A stretch of DNA of 64,000 nt, from NCBI GenBank assembly GCA_964654855.1, contig CAZZJS010000001.1, positions 372,001 through 436,000 on the forward strand. Direction: 5' to 3'. This document shows, one piece after another, positions 7,056 to 15,674 of this stretch. Made by a program: the position numbers and the translations under genes. Position 1 is the first letter of the stretch. Each line of letters begins with the position of its first letter. The notes under the pieces are model-generated. The model worked only from the letters and a program-made list of their open reading frames with translations, made no database searches and was not told the origin of the DNA. This stretch comes from JALZUV01 sp964654855 (GTDB taxonomy: Bacteria > Pseudomonadota > Alphaproteobacteria > Rickettsiales > JALZUV01).

Positions 7056-8738
7056 TTACACAATATCAGTATCTGAGCTATCCAGATCGTCATGCTTGAA
7101 GATATCAAGGGCAGTATCAACCAGGTCAGCGCCAGCGTTATCCGCGTCACTTGGTCTTGCTGGTGCATCTGCTGCTGCTTTAGTTAACATCGCTGTTTTA
7201 AGCGCTGCTCCAGCATCATCAGCTTGCCTATCGTCTAAACTACTTAGATCGATCATATCGTCATCTAAACCACCTGGTTCGTGACCTTCTTGATAGTTTC
7301 CGTCACGGTCCTGACAGTTAATGTCATAGCCTTCACGGTTATATCCTTCACGATCAAAGCCTTGCTCGTCATAACCTTCACGGTCATAGCCCTCACGATC
7401 ATAACCATCTATGTTATATCCGTCGCGATCATAGCCATCACAGTCGTAACCTTCTGCGTTGTAACCATCACGATCATGGCCTTCAGCATCATAACCTTCG
7501 CGGTTATAGCCTTCACGATCAAAACCATCAATATTATAGCCTTCACGATCATATCCATCACAGTCGTAACCTTCTGTGTTATAACCTTCTGCATCATGAC
7601 CATCACGGTCGTAACCATCAGCATTATAGCCATTGGCGTCGTAGCCATCAACATTATAGCCGTTTGCATCGTAGCCATCACGGTCATAACCATCAGCATT
7701 ATAGCCATTGGCGTCGTAGCCATCACGGTCATAACCATCAGCATTATAGCCGTTTGCATCGTAGCCATCGCGATCGTAACCATCAACATTATAGCCGTTT
7801 GCATCGTAGCCCTCACGGTCATAACCATCAGCATTATAGCCATTGGCGTCGTAGCCCTCACGGTCATAACCATCAGCATTATAGCCATTGGCGTCGTAGC
7901 CATCACGGTCATAACCATCAGCATTATAGCCGTTTGCATCGTAGCCATCGCGATCATAGCCCGCTTCGTTATAACCTTCACGGTCATAGCCCTCAGCATC
8001 ATAGCCATTCACGTCGTAACCCTCAGCATCAAAACCATTTTCATCATATTCTGAAAGGTCATCGCCTACATAGCCTTCAATCTCGATGTTAGCACCAGAC
8101 CCAATACCGCCTATGCTTAAGCTATCAGCATCCACATTCTCTAGCGTCAGGCAGTAAGTGCCATCGGCACCTTTGATGTGAATGAGCACATTATTTCCGT
8201 CTTGAACGAGTTTTACGCCATCGTAATCACCACTATTAATGATGATGTTATCATGCTCTTGGTAGTCTTTGATAATATCGCCGTCAATTTCTGCAAGAGA
8301 ATTATATGCAAATGTATCGCAACCTTCGCCGCCAGATAATTCATCTGCGCCTTCGCCGCCGACTATCCAGTCATCGCCGCTGCCGCCATTGATATTGTCA
8401 TCGCCAGCTCCACCTTCGATATAGTCACTACCAGCGCCGCCTTCAATATAGTCGTCGCCATCTTCACCTAAAAGAACATCATCTCCGTCGCCACCGAATA
8501 GTTCGTCATCTCCGGCGCCACCATTGAGTAGGTCATCTCCAGCATCACCTGTGATGACGTCGTTGCCTTCATCGCCGAGTAGAACATCATCTCCGTCGCC
8601 ACCGTAAAGGTTATCATCTCCGTCGCCACCGTCGAAGCTGTCTGCTTCACCGTTACCATAGAATGTGTCGTCACCATCGGTGCCGCCATTCCAAGTATTA
8701 TCTAAATCATCGCTATCAAAAGTTTTTCCGTCAGGCAT
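7056..8738 (-). CDS. RTX protein with 52 tandem YDxxG pentads
   Basis: A 560-residue, extremely acidic protein with no signal peptide. Residues 18-143 are 14 consecutive RTX nonapeptides (GGxGxDxxx), which bind calcium in a beta roll. A capping segment follows (about 144-170, DTFAYNSLAEIDGDIIKDY). From 231 to 490 there are 52 units of [YFHN][DN]xxG in unbroken five-residue register. The last 70 residues are acidic and end DLDSSDTDIV, compatible with a C-terminal type I secretion signal. RTX proteins are normally exported by type I systems; none is encoded nearby. The pentad block is not a family I can name. A three-unit Pho-like box lies about 90 bases upstream, so phosphate control is possible. 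Confidence 0.85.
   Translation of the reverse strand: MPDGKTFDSDDLDNTWNGGTDGDDTFYGNGEADSFDGGDGDDNLYGGDGDDVLLGDEGNDVITGDAGDDLLNGGAGDDELFGGDGDDVLLGEDGDDYIEGGAGSDYIEGGAGDDNINGGSGDDWIVGGEGADELSGGEGCDTFAYNSLAEIDGDIIKDYQEHDNIIINSGDYDGVKLVQDGNNVLIHIKGADGTYCLTLENVDADSLSIGGIGSGANIEIEGYVGDDLSEYDENGFDAEGYDVNGYDAEGYDREGYNEAGYDRDGYDANGYNADGYDRDGYDANGYNADGYDREGYDANGYNADGYDREGYDANGYNVDGYDRDGYDANGYNADGYDRDGYDANGYNADGYDRDGYDANGYNVDGYDANGYNADGYDRDGHDAEGYNTEGYDCDGYDREGYNIDGFDREGYNREGYDAEGHDRDGYNAEGYDCDGYDRDGYNIDGYDREGYDREGYDEQGFDREGYNREGYDINCQDRDGNYQEGHEPGGLDDDMIDLSSLDDRQADDAGAALKTAMLTKAAADAPARPSDADNAGADLVDTALDIFKHDDLDSSDTDIV
7269..8048 (-). repeat. Coding repeat array, 15-bp units with a 45-bp higher-order period
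   Basis: These bases encode the 52 pentads. In the central part (about 7600-7960) the DNA repeats at 45 bases, encoding DRDGYDANGYNADGY, with copies differing by only a few bases. This pattern indicates recent expansion by recombination or slippage, and copy number may vary between strains. Confidence 0.9.
8310..8687 (-). repeat. RTX nonapeptide repeats (14 units)
   Basis: This segment encodes residues 18-143 of the RTX protein, 14 consecutive nine-residue units with GGxGxD-type cores such as GGDGDDVLL and GGAGDDNIN. The units form a calcium-stabilised parallel beta roll in known RTX proteins. Confidence 0.92.
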
Positions 8739-8810
8739 TTTACTGCTCCCTGTTACAAGTTATATTTATTTCTTTAACATAAGCTCAGAGTACATTAATT
8801 TTGTTTAATA

Positions 8811-8855
8811 AATATTAACGTGAAATGTGAAAGTTTTGTGACAGCTGTAATGAAA
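8811..8855 (-). promoter_or_regulatory. Candidate Pho-box promoter of the RTX gene
   Basis: Read on the minus strand: TTTCATT (8855-8849), CTGTCAC (8844-8838) and CTTTCAC (8833-8827), each starting exactly 11 bases after the last. A -10-like TAATAT follows about 9 bases downstream. It points toward the RTX gene start at 8738. The repeat geometry is seen directly; PhoB binding is inferred. Confidence 0.55.
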
Positions 8856-8890
8856 CGCTTTAATTAGCTGTCAGCAATGACTGAAGAAGT

Positions 8891-9088
8891 TTATTTCTTT
8901 TTCTTATTGATGACGTATGCCAGTTTTTTAATGGCTAATTGCTGCAATTTTTGTTGCGTGGCTGCTGGGTCTCCAACAATACTGGCTTCAATTCCAGTCA
9001 CTGGATCAATAGCGGTGACTTTTACAAACCGACCCTGCTGGATCAGTTCAATAATAGCTTCACCGTTAAACTCGGAACCTTTGGGCAT
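8891..9088 (-). CDS. Small protein downstream of corC (DUF6898-like)
   Basis: A 65-residue protein whose core (GRFVKVTAIDPVTGIEASIV, about 20-39) followed by an Ala/Leu-rich helix and KKLAYVINKKKK resembles small alphaproteobacterial proteins of the DUF6898 type. I rely on memory of the VKVxAIDPxTGxE pattern, so this is tentative. The function is unknown. The ATG lies 5 bases after the corC stop on the same strand, so it is probably the last gene of the aroK-aroB-corC unit. Confidence 0.65.
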   Translation of the reverse strand: MPKGSEFNGEAIIELIQQGRFVKVTAIDPVTGIEASIVGDPAATQQKLQQLAIKKLAYVINKKKK

Positions 9089-9093
9089 GGTTG

Positions 9094-10392
9094 TTACTCA
9101 TCATCCTCTTCAGGGGGAGTCTCTAACTTTTCAATACGCACACGTGTAATTTGCGTTGGCGTACAGGCTTCCACAATAAAACGACAGCCTGACGTTTCAA
9201 ATACTTCCCCTTTGGCTGGAATATCACGTGCTTCTTGTAATACGAGCCCAGCAATCGTATTGGCATCTTCATCAGGTAATTCCCAATCGAGATGACGGTT
9301 TATATCGCGAATACCGATATTACCTTCAACCATCCAAGCATCTGGTGTGAGCTCGACAATGCCGCTTAAGTCAATCGTGTCATATTCATCGTCAATCTCG
9401 CCGACAATTTCTTCAATCACATCTTCTAAAGTGACGATTCCTTGTAAATCACCGTATTCATCGACCACGAGAGCAAAATGCTGGCGTCGTTGGCGGAAGG
9501 CATAGAGTTGTTCTTTGAGGCTTGTGGTAGAGGGGATAAACCAAGGTTTGAGCAAAATACCACGAATATCCGTGCGGTTGATATTGGCGCGCCCGCGTTT
9601 ATGAATCAGCCGTAGTAACTTCTTCAAATGCAGAATACCGATAATATTCGTATATTCCCCCTCGTAAACGGGTAAGCGGCTATGGGGAGAATTAATTGCA
9701 GTATCAATAATTGTCGAAATCTCTTCTTTAATATCAAGTCCTTTTACTTGCTTGCGATGCACCATCACTTCATCTACTTCGATTTCCTCTAATTCAAGGA
9801 TACCGTCGAGCATATCGCGATCTTGTTTTTCCATTTGACCTTCGCGGTGATGCATTTCAATTGTCCCGCGAATCAGGTCATTGGCAGGATGAAGTCCGTT
9901 TTCTTCACTCACATCGATGCCAAACAGTGCGAAAATTCGCGTGATGAACCATTTTACGGCTAACGTAATAGGTGCGAAAAGGGTGACACAAAGCGATATA
10001 ATCGGTGCGACCATCAGTGAGACTTGTTCTGAGCGTTTAATCGCAAATGTCTTAGGGAGTACTTCGGCAAAAACGAGTACCAAGGCAGTCATCGCAATGG
10101 TTGCATAAGCAACGCCCACTTCGCCCCATAGTGAAATAGCAAGGCTGGTTGCCAAGGCAGAGGCTAAAATATTGACGAGATTGTTACCTAAAAGAATGGC
10201 GCCGATTAGTGATTCTTTTTCTTGGCGTAACTTGCCTACGAGCTTCGCACGGCGGTTGCCTTCTTTCATAAGTTGAAAAATACGCGCACGCGAAACGGCC
10301 GTTAATCCGGTTTCTGATCCTGAGAAAAACCCGGAGCATAGAAGTAGCACAAAAATGGCTAGTAAATGTAAGGTAAGTTCGAGTTCCATCAA
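9094..10392 (-). CDS. HlyC/CorC family membrane protein (CNNM, CBS pair, CorC domain)
   Basis: The 432-residue protein has an N-terminal CNNM/DUF21 domain with about four hydrophobic segments (residues 1-170, FSGSETGLTAVSRARI motif), a pair of CBS domains (about 200-325) and a C-terminal CorC/HlyC transporter-associated domain (about 340-420). Members are linked to magnesium and cobalt efflux or resistance; the exact substrate here is not shown. It follows aroB with a 9-base gap. In alphaproteobacteria corC-like genes often sit next to aroB, so the operon is probably conserved. Confidence 0.92.
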   Translation of the reverse strand: MMELELTLHLLAIFVLLLCSGFFSGSETGLTAVSRARIFQLMKEGNRRAKLVGKLRQEKESLIGAILLGNNLVNILASALATSLAISLWGEVGVAYATIAMTALVLVFAEVLPKTFAIKRSEQVSLMVAPIISLCVTLFAPITLAVKWFITRIFALFGIDVSEENGLHPANDLIRGTIEMHHREGQMEKQDRDMLDGILELEEIEVDEVMVHRKQVKGLDIKEEISTIIDTAINSPHSRLPVYEGEYTNIIGILHLKKLLRLIHKRGRANINRTDIRGILLKPWFIPSTTSLKEQLYAFRQRRQHFALVVDEYGDLQGIVTLEDVIEEIVGEIDDEYDTIDLSGIVELTPDAWMVEGNIGIRDINRHLDWELPDEDANTIAGLVLQEARDIPAKGEVFETSGCRFIVEACTPTQITRVRIEKLETPPEEDDE

Positions 10393-10401
10393 CGTAATGG
10401 A

Positions 10402-11469
10402 TTAATCCTGCCTGTATTTTTGTAAAAAATCAAGCATACTGGTTGTATCAATACTCTTTTGCACGACGCATTTACCAATGGCTTTTGCAAGAATAAAGGT
10501 GAGCTTACCATCTTCTGCCTTCTTGTCTTGCTGCATGTGTGAGAGTAGAGTTTCCGCATTTGGCCAATCAGGTACGCGCACGGGCAGGTCTGAATCTTTG
10601 ATTAGTTTGCCAACACGTAGGGCGTCATCTGCACGACAAAGCCCCTCAAGGGCAGAATATTCATAAGCCATAACCATACCGATTGCGACAGCCTCGCCAT
10701 GTACGAGTGTGCCATCATAAGCATATTCCAGTTCCAGCGCATGGCCAAAGGTATGACCAAGGTTAAGCAGAGCTCTTACGCCTGCTTCACGTTCATCCTG
10801 CTCAACAATCTCAGCTTTAATACGAACCGATTGTGTAATGGCATGGGTAAGCGCTTCTGTATCTTGCGAGAGCACTTGATTAGAATGCGCTTCGAGCCAT
10901 TCGAAAAAATCCACATCGGTTATGCACGCTACTTTAATGACTTCGGCAAATCCTGCGCGTAATTCACGATCTGGTAGACTCGAGAGCGTGTTTGTATCAA
11001 TGATGACTGCTTGCGGCTGATAGAAACTACCAATTAAGTTTTTACCATATTCTGTGTTGATGCCTGTTTTGCCTCCGACGGAGCTATCAACTTGCGACAA
11101 TAGCGTCGTGGGGATCTGCACAAAGGGTACACCACGTAGCAAGATGCTTGCGGCAAAGCCTGTAATATCACCAATCACGCCGCCACCAAGTGCGATGAGT
11201 AGGGTCTTACGGTCAGGCTGCAAGCCGAGAAGCTCATTTAATAACTGCTCAAGTAAATTAAACGACTTAGTCGCTTCGCCTGCTGGCAGCACAATCACAT
11301 CATAACCAATCGCTAAATTATCTGTGACTGTATCAAGCCAATGCTCAGCCACATTTTCATCGGTAATAATAATGGCTCGTGGAGCTTTGACCAGCTCGCC
11401 TAGTTTTGTCAGTAACCCTTGACCGATATGGATTGGGTAGCTCCGCCCATCAGGCAGCGTAATTTTCAT
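10402..11469 (-). CDS. aroB: 3-dehydroquinate synthase
   Basis: AroB converts DAHP to 3-dehydroquinate in the shikimate pathway, using NAD and a divalent metal. The 355-residue protein shows the NAD-binding stretch GGGVIGDITGFAAS, then QIPTTLLSQVDSSVGGKTGIN, and the metal-ligand motifs NLGHTFGHALE and HGEAVAIGM. Length is normal. Its start overlaps the aroK stop by 4 bases, so the two consecutive or near-consecutive shikimate enzymes are translationally coupled. Confidence 0.97.
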   Translation of the reverse strand: MKITLPDGRSYPIHIGQGLLTKLGELVKAPRAIIITDENVAEHWLDTVTDNLAIGYDVIVLPAGEATKSFNLLEQLLNELLGLQPDRKTLLIALGGGVIGDITGFAASILLRGVPFVQIPTTLLSQVDSSVGGKTGINTEYGKNLIGSFYQPQAVIIDTNTLSSLPDRELRAGFAEVIKVACITDVDFFEWLEAHSNQVLSQDTEALTHAITQSVRIKAEIVEQDEREAGVRALLNLGHTFGHALELEYAYDGTLVHGEAVAIGMVMAYEYSALEGLCRADDALRVGKLIKDSDLPVRVPDWPNAETLLSHMQQDKKAEDGKLTFILAKAIGKCVVQKSIDTTSMLDFLQKYRQD

Positions 11470-12002
11470 GTAAATAAATCCGGTTGTTCTTTTTTAAGGC
11501 GTTTAACGATGGTTTTGACCACAATCTCATGCGCACCTGTGCCACTATCCACAATCATATCCGCCTGTTCATAGATGGGGTAACGCTCTTTAATTAACTT
11601 AGAAAGAATTTTGCGTTTATTGCCTTTGGCTAATAAAGGGCGTGTATCACGACGGTTCACGCGCTCTAGCAACACATCTAAGTCTGCTCGCAACCAAATG
11701 GTGAACGCTTTTTTTGAAACCATCTCACGGATGGGGGCTTGCATATAGGCGCCGCCACCGGTTGCAAGGATTTGATCTTGAGTGCCGAGCAGGCGTTTAA
11801 TGACGCGTTTTTCCAAATCACGGAAAATATCTTCATCATAAATAGCAAATAGGTCAGAAATCGAACATCCAGCCGATTCTTCAATCTCGCTATCAGAATC
11901 AACGAAAGGCAACTTCAGCGCTTGCCCTAGGCGAATGCCGATGGTTGATTTTCCTGCTCCCATCAATCCGACGAGAACAATTGGTTTGGATAGGCTTGCC
12001 AT
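11466..12002 (-). CDS. aroK: Shikimate kinase
   Basis: Phosphorylates shikimate at the 3-hydroxyl with ATP. The 178-residue protein has Walker A GLMGAGKSTIG (about 12-22), the shikimate-binding DSD motif (about 36-38), GGGAYM and the lid Arg segment NRRDTRPLL. Length is normal. It is first in the aroK-aroB-corC unit and is divergent from the gene at 12075, sharing a short promoter region of about 70 bases. Confidence 0.96.
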   Translation of the reverse strand: MASLSKPIVLVGLMGAGKSTIGIRLGQALKLPFVDSDSEIEESAGCSISDLFAIYDEDIFRDLEKRVIKRLLGTQDQILATGGGAYMQAPIREMVSKKAFTIWLRADLDVLLERVNRRDTRPLLAKGNKRKILSKLIKERYPIYEQADMIVDSGTGAHEIVVKTIVKRLKKEQPDLFT

Positions 12003-12074
12003 TTGCTTCGAGTACCACTAACTATCTGTCTGAACACGGAAACTAACAAAGAACGAAACAATTGCAATAAAGCG

Positions 12075-12224
12075 ATGGCAGAGAACAAACGAGTAGCAGT
12101 CTTTTTTTTGATTATCATGGCAATCATAGCGGCCTTTATAGGGTGGCTTATGCTGTCACAACCAGAACCTGATCAGGTTCAAGTGGTAAGGGAAGTTCCT
12201 CATGAGCGTGTTTTTGCGGAGTAA
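12075..12224 (+). CDS. Small single-span membrane protein, unknown
   Basis: A 49-residue protein starting MAENKRVAVFFL with one membrane segment of about 20 residues and a polar tail ending EVPHERVFAE. No family recognised. The frame is open upstream to a start at 12003, but that part would overlap the aroK start and is not hydrophobic, so I choose the ATG at 12075. Its 3' end overlaps the next gene by 23 bases, which argues that the two are co-translated. Confidence 0.5.
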   Translation: MAENKRVAVFFLIIMAIIAAFIGWLMLSQPEPDQVQVVREVPHERVFAE

Positions 12225-13539
12225 TCTTGTCTTAGCTGCATTCTTGTTGGTTACCTCTTCTGCGTGGGCGCAAGAAAGAGCGGACTTATCTGCGCCTCCG
12301 GTAGGGCTATCTGAAGAAGTGACTCTATCAGATGTGATGGAAGCGCAAGATGAAGTTATCTCCCCCGAAGAAGAAGCTGAGTTGATGGCAAGTGAGCCAG
12401 CAATTGAAATTGCTGAATTTGAGGCTCCTAAAGGTGGCGGTATGGGGTTTCTCTCTGCCAATAAAGCGGGTTTGCCTTATAATCTGTGGCAGGGGCTTGA
12501 TGAAAAACAGGTGTTCTCACTGTTAGAGTATGTACCTGAATCAATTCAAAGCGCGGCGATACGTCACTTATGGGCGCGCGTTTTAGTCATGGAAACCGCT
12601 CGAGCGGATTTTGGTGAGTCTGTGTTGGCAGCTCGCGTGAATGCTTTATTGAAAATGGGGCAAGCGAAACTAGCGATAAAGTTGCTAGAGAATGTGCCAG
12701 AGAGTGTCGCTTCGGCTGATTTACAGAAACAGCGTTATCTCTTGCAAACGCTGGCAGCAAATTCAAATAAGACGGTTTGCAAGCAGGCGAGTGACCACCA
12801 GGCGGCGAATCCAGAGGCTTTCTGGCAGCATTTTAAGGTTTTATGCCAAGCGCTGAATCAAGAAACGGCAAAGGTGCAGTTAGGGGTTGAGCTGTTGCGT
12901 GAACAGAATCATGCATCTGATCTATTCACTAACATTGTTAAATCGATCATTAATAAGACTCCGTTAGAGCAAAATATCAAAATGCTAAAACGTGAAGAAC
13001 TTGCATGGCTTGGTTTCGCAGGAAAGCTGCCTAAGGGAATTGAAGAAGGGTTATCAGCAGAAACACTTTCTCTTATAGCGCTAAAAGGTCAGCCAAGTAC
13101 GGAGCTTGCGAAGTTAGCAAAAGAAAAGCATCTTAATATAAGTCATCTCTCTGCGCCGAGAGATAGTTCACCGGATATTCCTTTATCCTTGATGCGTTTG
13201 AAAGAGACCTCTTCTGATGATGATACTAAAAACGCACTTGTGGCGGTGGCAATGCGCCGCGCCTGGGATAAGCCTATCTCAATTGAAGTAGAAGAATCTC
13301 TTATCTCACGGGCTTATCAAGCAAAGGTGAAAGAGTTATCGGTCATTTGGCGTGAAGAGGCCAGCAAGTTACAAGATAGTGAGCAAGGGTTAGAGGCGCT
13401 ATTCGTGCTATTGCGCCCTTTAACCGGAAAATTATCAGATTATACAGTAAGTGATCTTACCTTTCTTGTAGGAGAGTTAAAAGCCCTTGGACTGACGAAT
13501 GACGCTGCGGCGATCGCGCAAGAAGCTCTGACCAAGTGA
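12202..13539 (+). CDS. Exported protein of unknown function upstream of xerD
   Basis: A 445-residue protein with a clear signal peptide (LAAFLLVTSSAWA, cleavage near residue 22), an acidic linker, and a long helical body. I do not recognise a domain; the spacing of Leu, Ala and charged residues suggests a helical repeat scaffold (TPR-like), but no individual repeat is convincing. It overlaps the upstream small membrane gene, and its stop overlaps the xerD GTG start, so it is translationally coupled to xerD. A periplasmic partner for that operon is therefore likely but unidentified. Confidence 0.75.
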   Translation: MSVFLRSNLVLAAFLLVTSSAWAQERADLSAPPVGLSEEVTLSDVMEAQDEVISPEEEAELMASEPAIEIAEFEAPKGGGMGFLSANKAGLPYNLWQGLDEKQVFSLLEYVPESIQSAAIRHLWARVLVMETARADFGESVLAARVNALLKMGQAKLAIKLLENVPESVASADLQKQRYLLQTLAANSNKTVCKQASDHQAANPEAFWQHFKVLCQALNQETAKVQLGVELLREQNHASDLFTNIVKSIINKTPLEQNIKMLKREELAWLGFAGKLPKGIEEGLSAETLSLIALKGQPSTELAKLAKEKHLNISHLSAPRDSSPDIPLSLMRLKETSSDDDTKNALVAVAMRRAWDKPISIEVEESLISRAYQAKVKELSVIWREEASKLQDSEQGLEALFVLLRPLTGKLSDYTVSDLTFLVGELKALGLTNDAAAIAQEALTK

Positions 13540-14441
13540 GTGGCTACTCACATCTGATTGATCAATTCTTACAAATGATGGCGGCTGAACGTGCGGCCTC
13601 AGTCAATACTCTAGAAGCCTATAAGAGAGACCTCATCGCGTTAGAAGAGTCCGTGTCTGGTTCCTTGGAGCAATGCAGTATGAAGGCGATTGAGAGGCAA
13701 GTGGCTAGTTTTTATGCTGAACTGTCTCCGCGCAGCATCGCGCGTAAGATTTCTACCTATCGTCAGTTTTTCGGCTTTCTGCAGGAGGAGAATCTTCGTG
13801 CTGATAATCCTGCGATGGCCATTCCTTTACCTAAGCAGCCTAAATCACTTCCTAAGTTCCTTTCAGCACAGGAAGTAAGAAAGCTGTTAGATACGGTAGC
13901 TGAAGAACAATCACCAATGGCCATCCGTCTTTATGCTCTAATTGCTCTTTTACATGCGACGGGTTTGCGTGTGACAGAGCTCGTGACGTTGAAATTATTG
14001 GCGGTGGAACGGATGATTAAATCTGGCGAACCCTTATTGCAGGTCATAGGAAAGGGGAATAAAGAGCGTTTAGTGCCCGTCAATGAACAAGCATTACAGG
14101 CATTGAAGGCTTATTTAGAGGTGCGAAAGCAGACGAAATCACCCTATCTATTTCCTTCCAGCAGCAAGGAAGGACACCTTACAAGGCAAAATTTTGCAAT
14201 TTCGTTGAAAAAAATGGCTACAAAGGCTGGGTTGGATGCTTCCAAGGTCTCTCCCCATGTATTACGTCACAGCTTTGCGACTCATTTATTAGCCGGAGGG
14301 GCTGATCTGCGGCTTATACAGCAGCTTTTAGGCCATGCAGATATTACGACGACCGAAATCTATACCCACTTAAAACCAGAGCTAATGAAGGCTCTTGTTG
14401 AAGGGTTTCACCCTTTATCAGATGAAAAAAGCCCTTCGTAA
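13536..14441 (+). CDS. xerD: Site-specific tyrosine recombinase XerD
   Basis: XerD with XerC resolves chromosome dimers at dif under FtsK control. The 301-residue protein has an N-terminal SAM-like domain and the catalytic set Arg145 (ATGLRVTEL), Lys173 (GKGNKERLVP), His241 and Arg244 (HVLRHSFATHLL), His267 (LLGHADI) and nucleophile Tyr276 (TTTEIYTHL). The start is a GTG overlapping the previous stop (GTGA). Being core-encoded, with no mobile-element context, it is XerD rather than a phage integrase. Its stop codon overlaps the first half-site of the Pho-like box for the next gene. Confidence 0.94.
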   Translation: MSGYSHLIDQFLQMMAAERAASVNTLEAYKRDLIALEESVSGSLEQCSMKAIERQVASFYAELSPRSIARKISTYRQFFGFLQEENLRADNPAMAIPLPKQPKSLPKFLSAQEVRKLLDTVAEEQSPMAIRLYALIALLHATGLRVTELVTLKLLAVERMIKSGEPLLQVIGKGNKERLVPVNEQALQALKAYLEVRKQTKSPYLFPSSSKEGHLTRQNFAISLKKMATKAGLDASKVSPHVLRHSFATHLLAGGADLRLIQQLLGHADITTTEIYTHLKPELMKALVEGFHPLSDEKSPS

Positions 14442-14491
14442 CGCAACTGTCATATTTCGTTCATCAAACAGTAACATTTCTTCTGTAAAAC
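14436..14491 (+). promoter_or_regulatory. Candidate four-unit Pho-box promoter of the 382-aa gene
   Basis: TCGTAAC (14436-14442), CTGTCAT (14447-14453), CGTTCAT (14458-14464) and CAGTAAC (14469-14475) repeat at exactly 11 bases. TAAAAC at 14486-14491 is a possible -10, ten bases after the last unit. The first half-site overlaps the xerD stop codon. Geometry is seen; PhoB as the regulator is inference. Confidence 0.6.
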
Positions 14492-14525
14492 TTAGTTATA
14501 GCGAAGAAAACGAAAGAGGCTAAAA

Positions 14526-15674
14526 ATGGCTGATAAAGGCAAAACTGAGAAAACGTATAACATCAATGAAGCAGCAGCGAGAGTTGCCCAGAAGCTTTTT
14601 GATAAAGAGAAAGACACTGTAAAGAACATAAACAAGGAACTTGCTAAGGGTTCCCATAAAGAGTTGACTCAATCGCGTTTGGAGGCATTGGTTAAAACTA
14701 AGCTGAGCGCTGAGCTTCTAGGGACTAAGCCGAAGCATATTGCTTTCACGAAAGAAGAAGTAGATGGCATCACGGCGGGGATTGTTGCAAGTGTTGGTGA
14801 AGCTGAAAAAGGCAAGCGTGTTGCTGCAGGTAATAAAGCGATCGAAGATCAGGCCAAAGCTATAGCTTCACGAATTGCAAAGGACCGAGCTCCGAAAAAG
14901 AGTAGTATCAAAGGTATTGATAAAATTAAAGCGGAAGCCAAACGCTATGGTTCGGAAGCTGGAATTGATAGAGAAGATGTAAACCAAGCGATCAAAGATA
15001 TTGAGCAATCGATTGTTGATACAGATTCTACTAGCAAAGTCAGTAAGTTGAATTTAGAGCAGAGTGTAATTCATAGTATCGTAGATAGTGCTGCGAACGC
15101 TCGTAAAACTGCAAACAATCAAACAGTTGAGTCGATTAAAGAAAAATTAGCACGCCGTGCGGCAAATGCTAAAGCACTTCAATTCTCTGCCAAAGATGAT
15201 AAATCTGAAGGCCTCTCTGAGAAGCAAGAGAAGAAGCTAGTGAAGCTCATTGCAAAAGAGTATGAGGCAGAGCTAACAAAAGCAGGGCTTCCAACTGATG
15301 AAGTGGATTTTAAAGTAGATGCACAAGCAATCTTTGATAATGCTAAAGTTGAAAGTAAAAGCAAAAGTATGGGCTTTGCCGGTAAAGCTGCAACCACAGT
15401 CGGTGCAGTCGGTTTGATCGCTGTTGCATTTAACCGCTTTAAGGCAATGGTATCAGGTGCTGAGCCTACGCCAGAAGAGCAGGAGCAGGGCATTGAATCT
15501 AAGCCGAAGAGCTTATTTAGCAAAATTGCTAACGGTTTGACAGCGGTGGTAACGGCGTTAGGCGCGGCCTCTCTCGCGATGGATATAGCGCAAGGCAAAG
15601 GCGTTGGTGACACAGGTAAGAGCTGGGTTCAGCGTGTTACTGGTGGCGGGGCTGATAAAGGCCTACAGCGCTAA
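14526..15674 (+). CDS. Uncharacterised 382-aa protein under a Pho-like promoter
   Basis: No recognised family. The protein has no signal peptide and no Cys. The first 280 residues are Lys, Ala and Glu rich and should be largely helical. Two hydrophobic segments lie near the C-terminus (about 284-302 and 335-353), separated by a charged linker, which could be a membrane hairpin. The tail is Gly and Lys rich. An AGAGG Shine-Dalgarno sits at the right distance from the ATG. It stands alone: promoter with four 11-base repeats upstream, and a convergent trhO whose stop overlaps by 4 bases. A membrane-anchored cytoplasmic protein is the simplest reading. Confidence 0.75.
   Translation: MADKGKTEKTYNINEAAARVAQKLFDKEKDTVKNINKELAKGSHKELTQSRLEALVKTKLSAELLGTKPKHIAFTKEEVDGITAGIVASVGEAEKGKRVAAGNKAIEDQAKAIASRIAKDRAPKKSSIKGIDKIKAEAKRYGSEAGIDREDVNQAIKDIEQSIVDTDSTSKVSKLNLEQSVIHSIVDSAANARKTANNQTVESIKEKLARRAANAKALQFSAKDDKSEGLSEKQEKKLVKLIAKEYEAELTKAGLPTDEVDFKVDAQAIFDNAKVESKSKSMGFAGKAATTVGAVGLIAVAFNRFKAMVSGAEPTPEEQEQGIESKPKSLFSKIANGLTAVVTALGAASLAMDIAQGKGVGDTGKSWVQRVTGGGADKGLQR

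Noticed and set aside
7409..8008. A 199-codon minus-strand frame of Met/Thr/Ala type
   Set aside because: A shifted frame of the same repeats; the RTX frame explains the region.
7269..8048. Repeat array that could be taken for a CRISPR
   Set aside because: The repeats are in frame within a protein, with no unique spacers and no cas genes nearby.
7281..8054. A 257-codon hydrophobic plus-strand frame antisense to the RTX gene
   Set aside because: It arises because the reverse complement of the YDxxG codon pattern gives Ile/Val/Thr codons. It is entirely inside the repeats and has no ribosome binding site or family.
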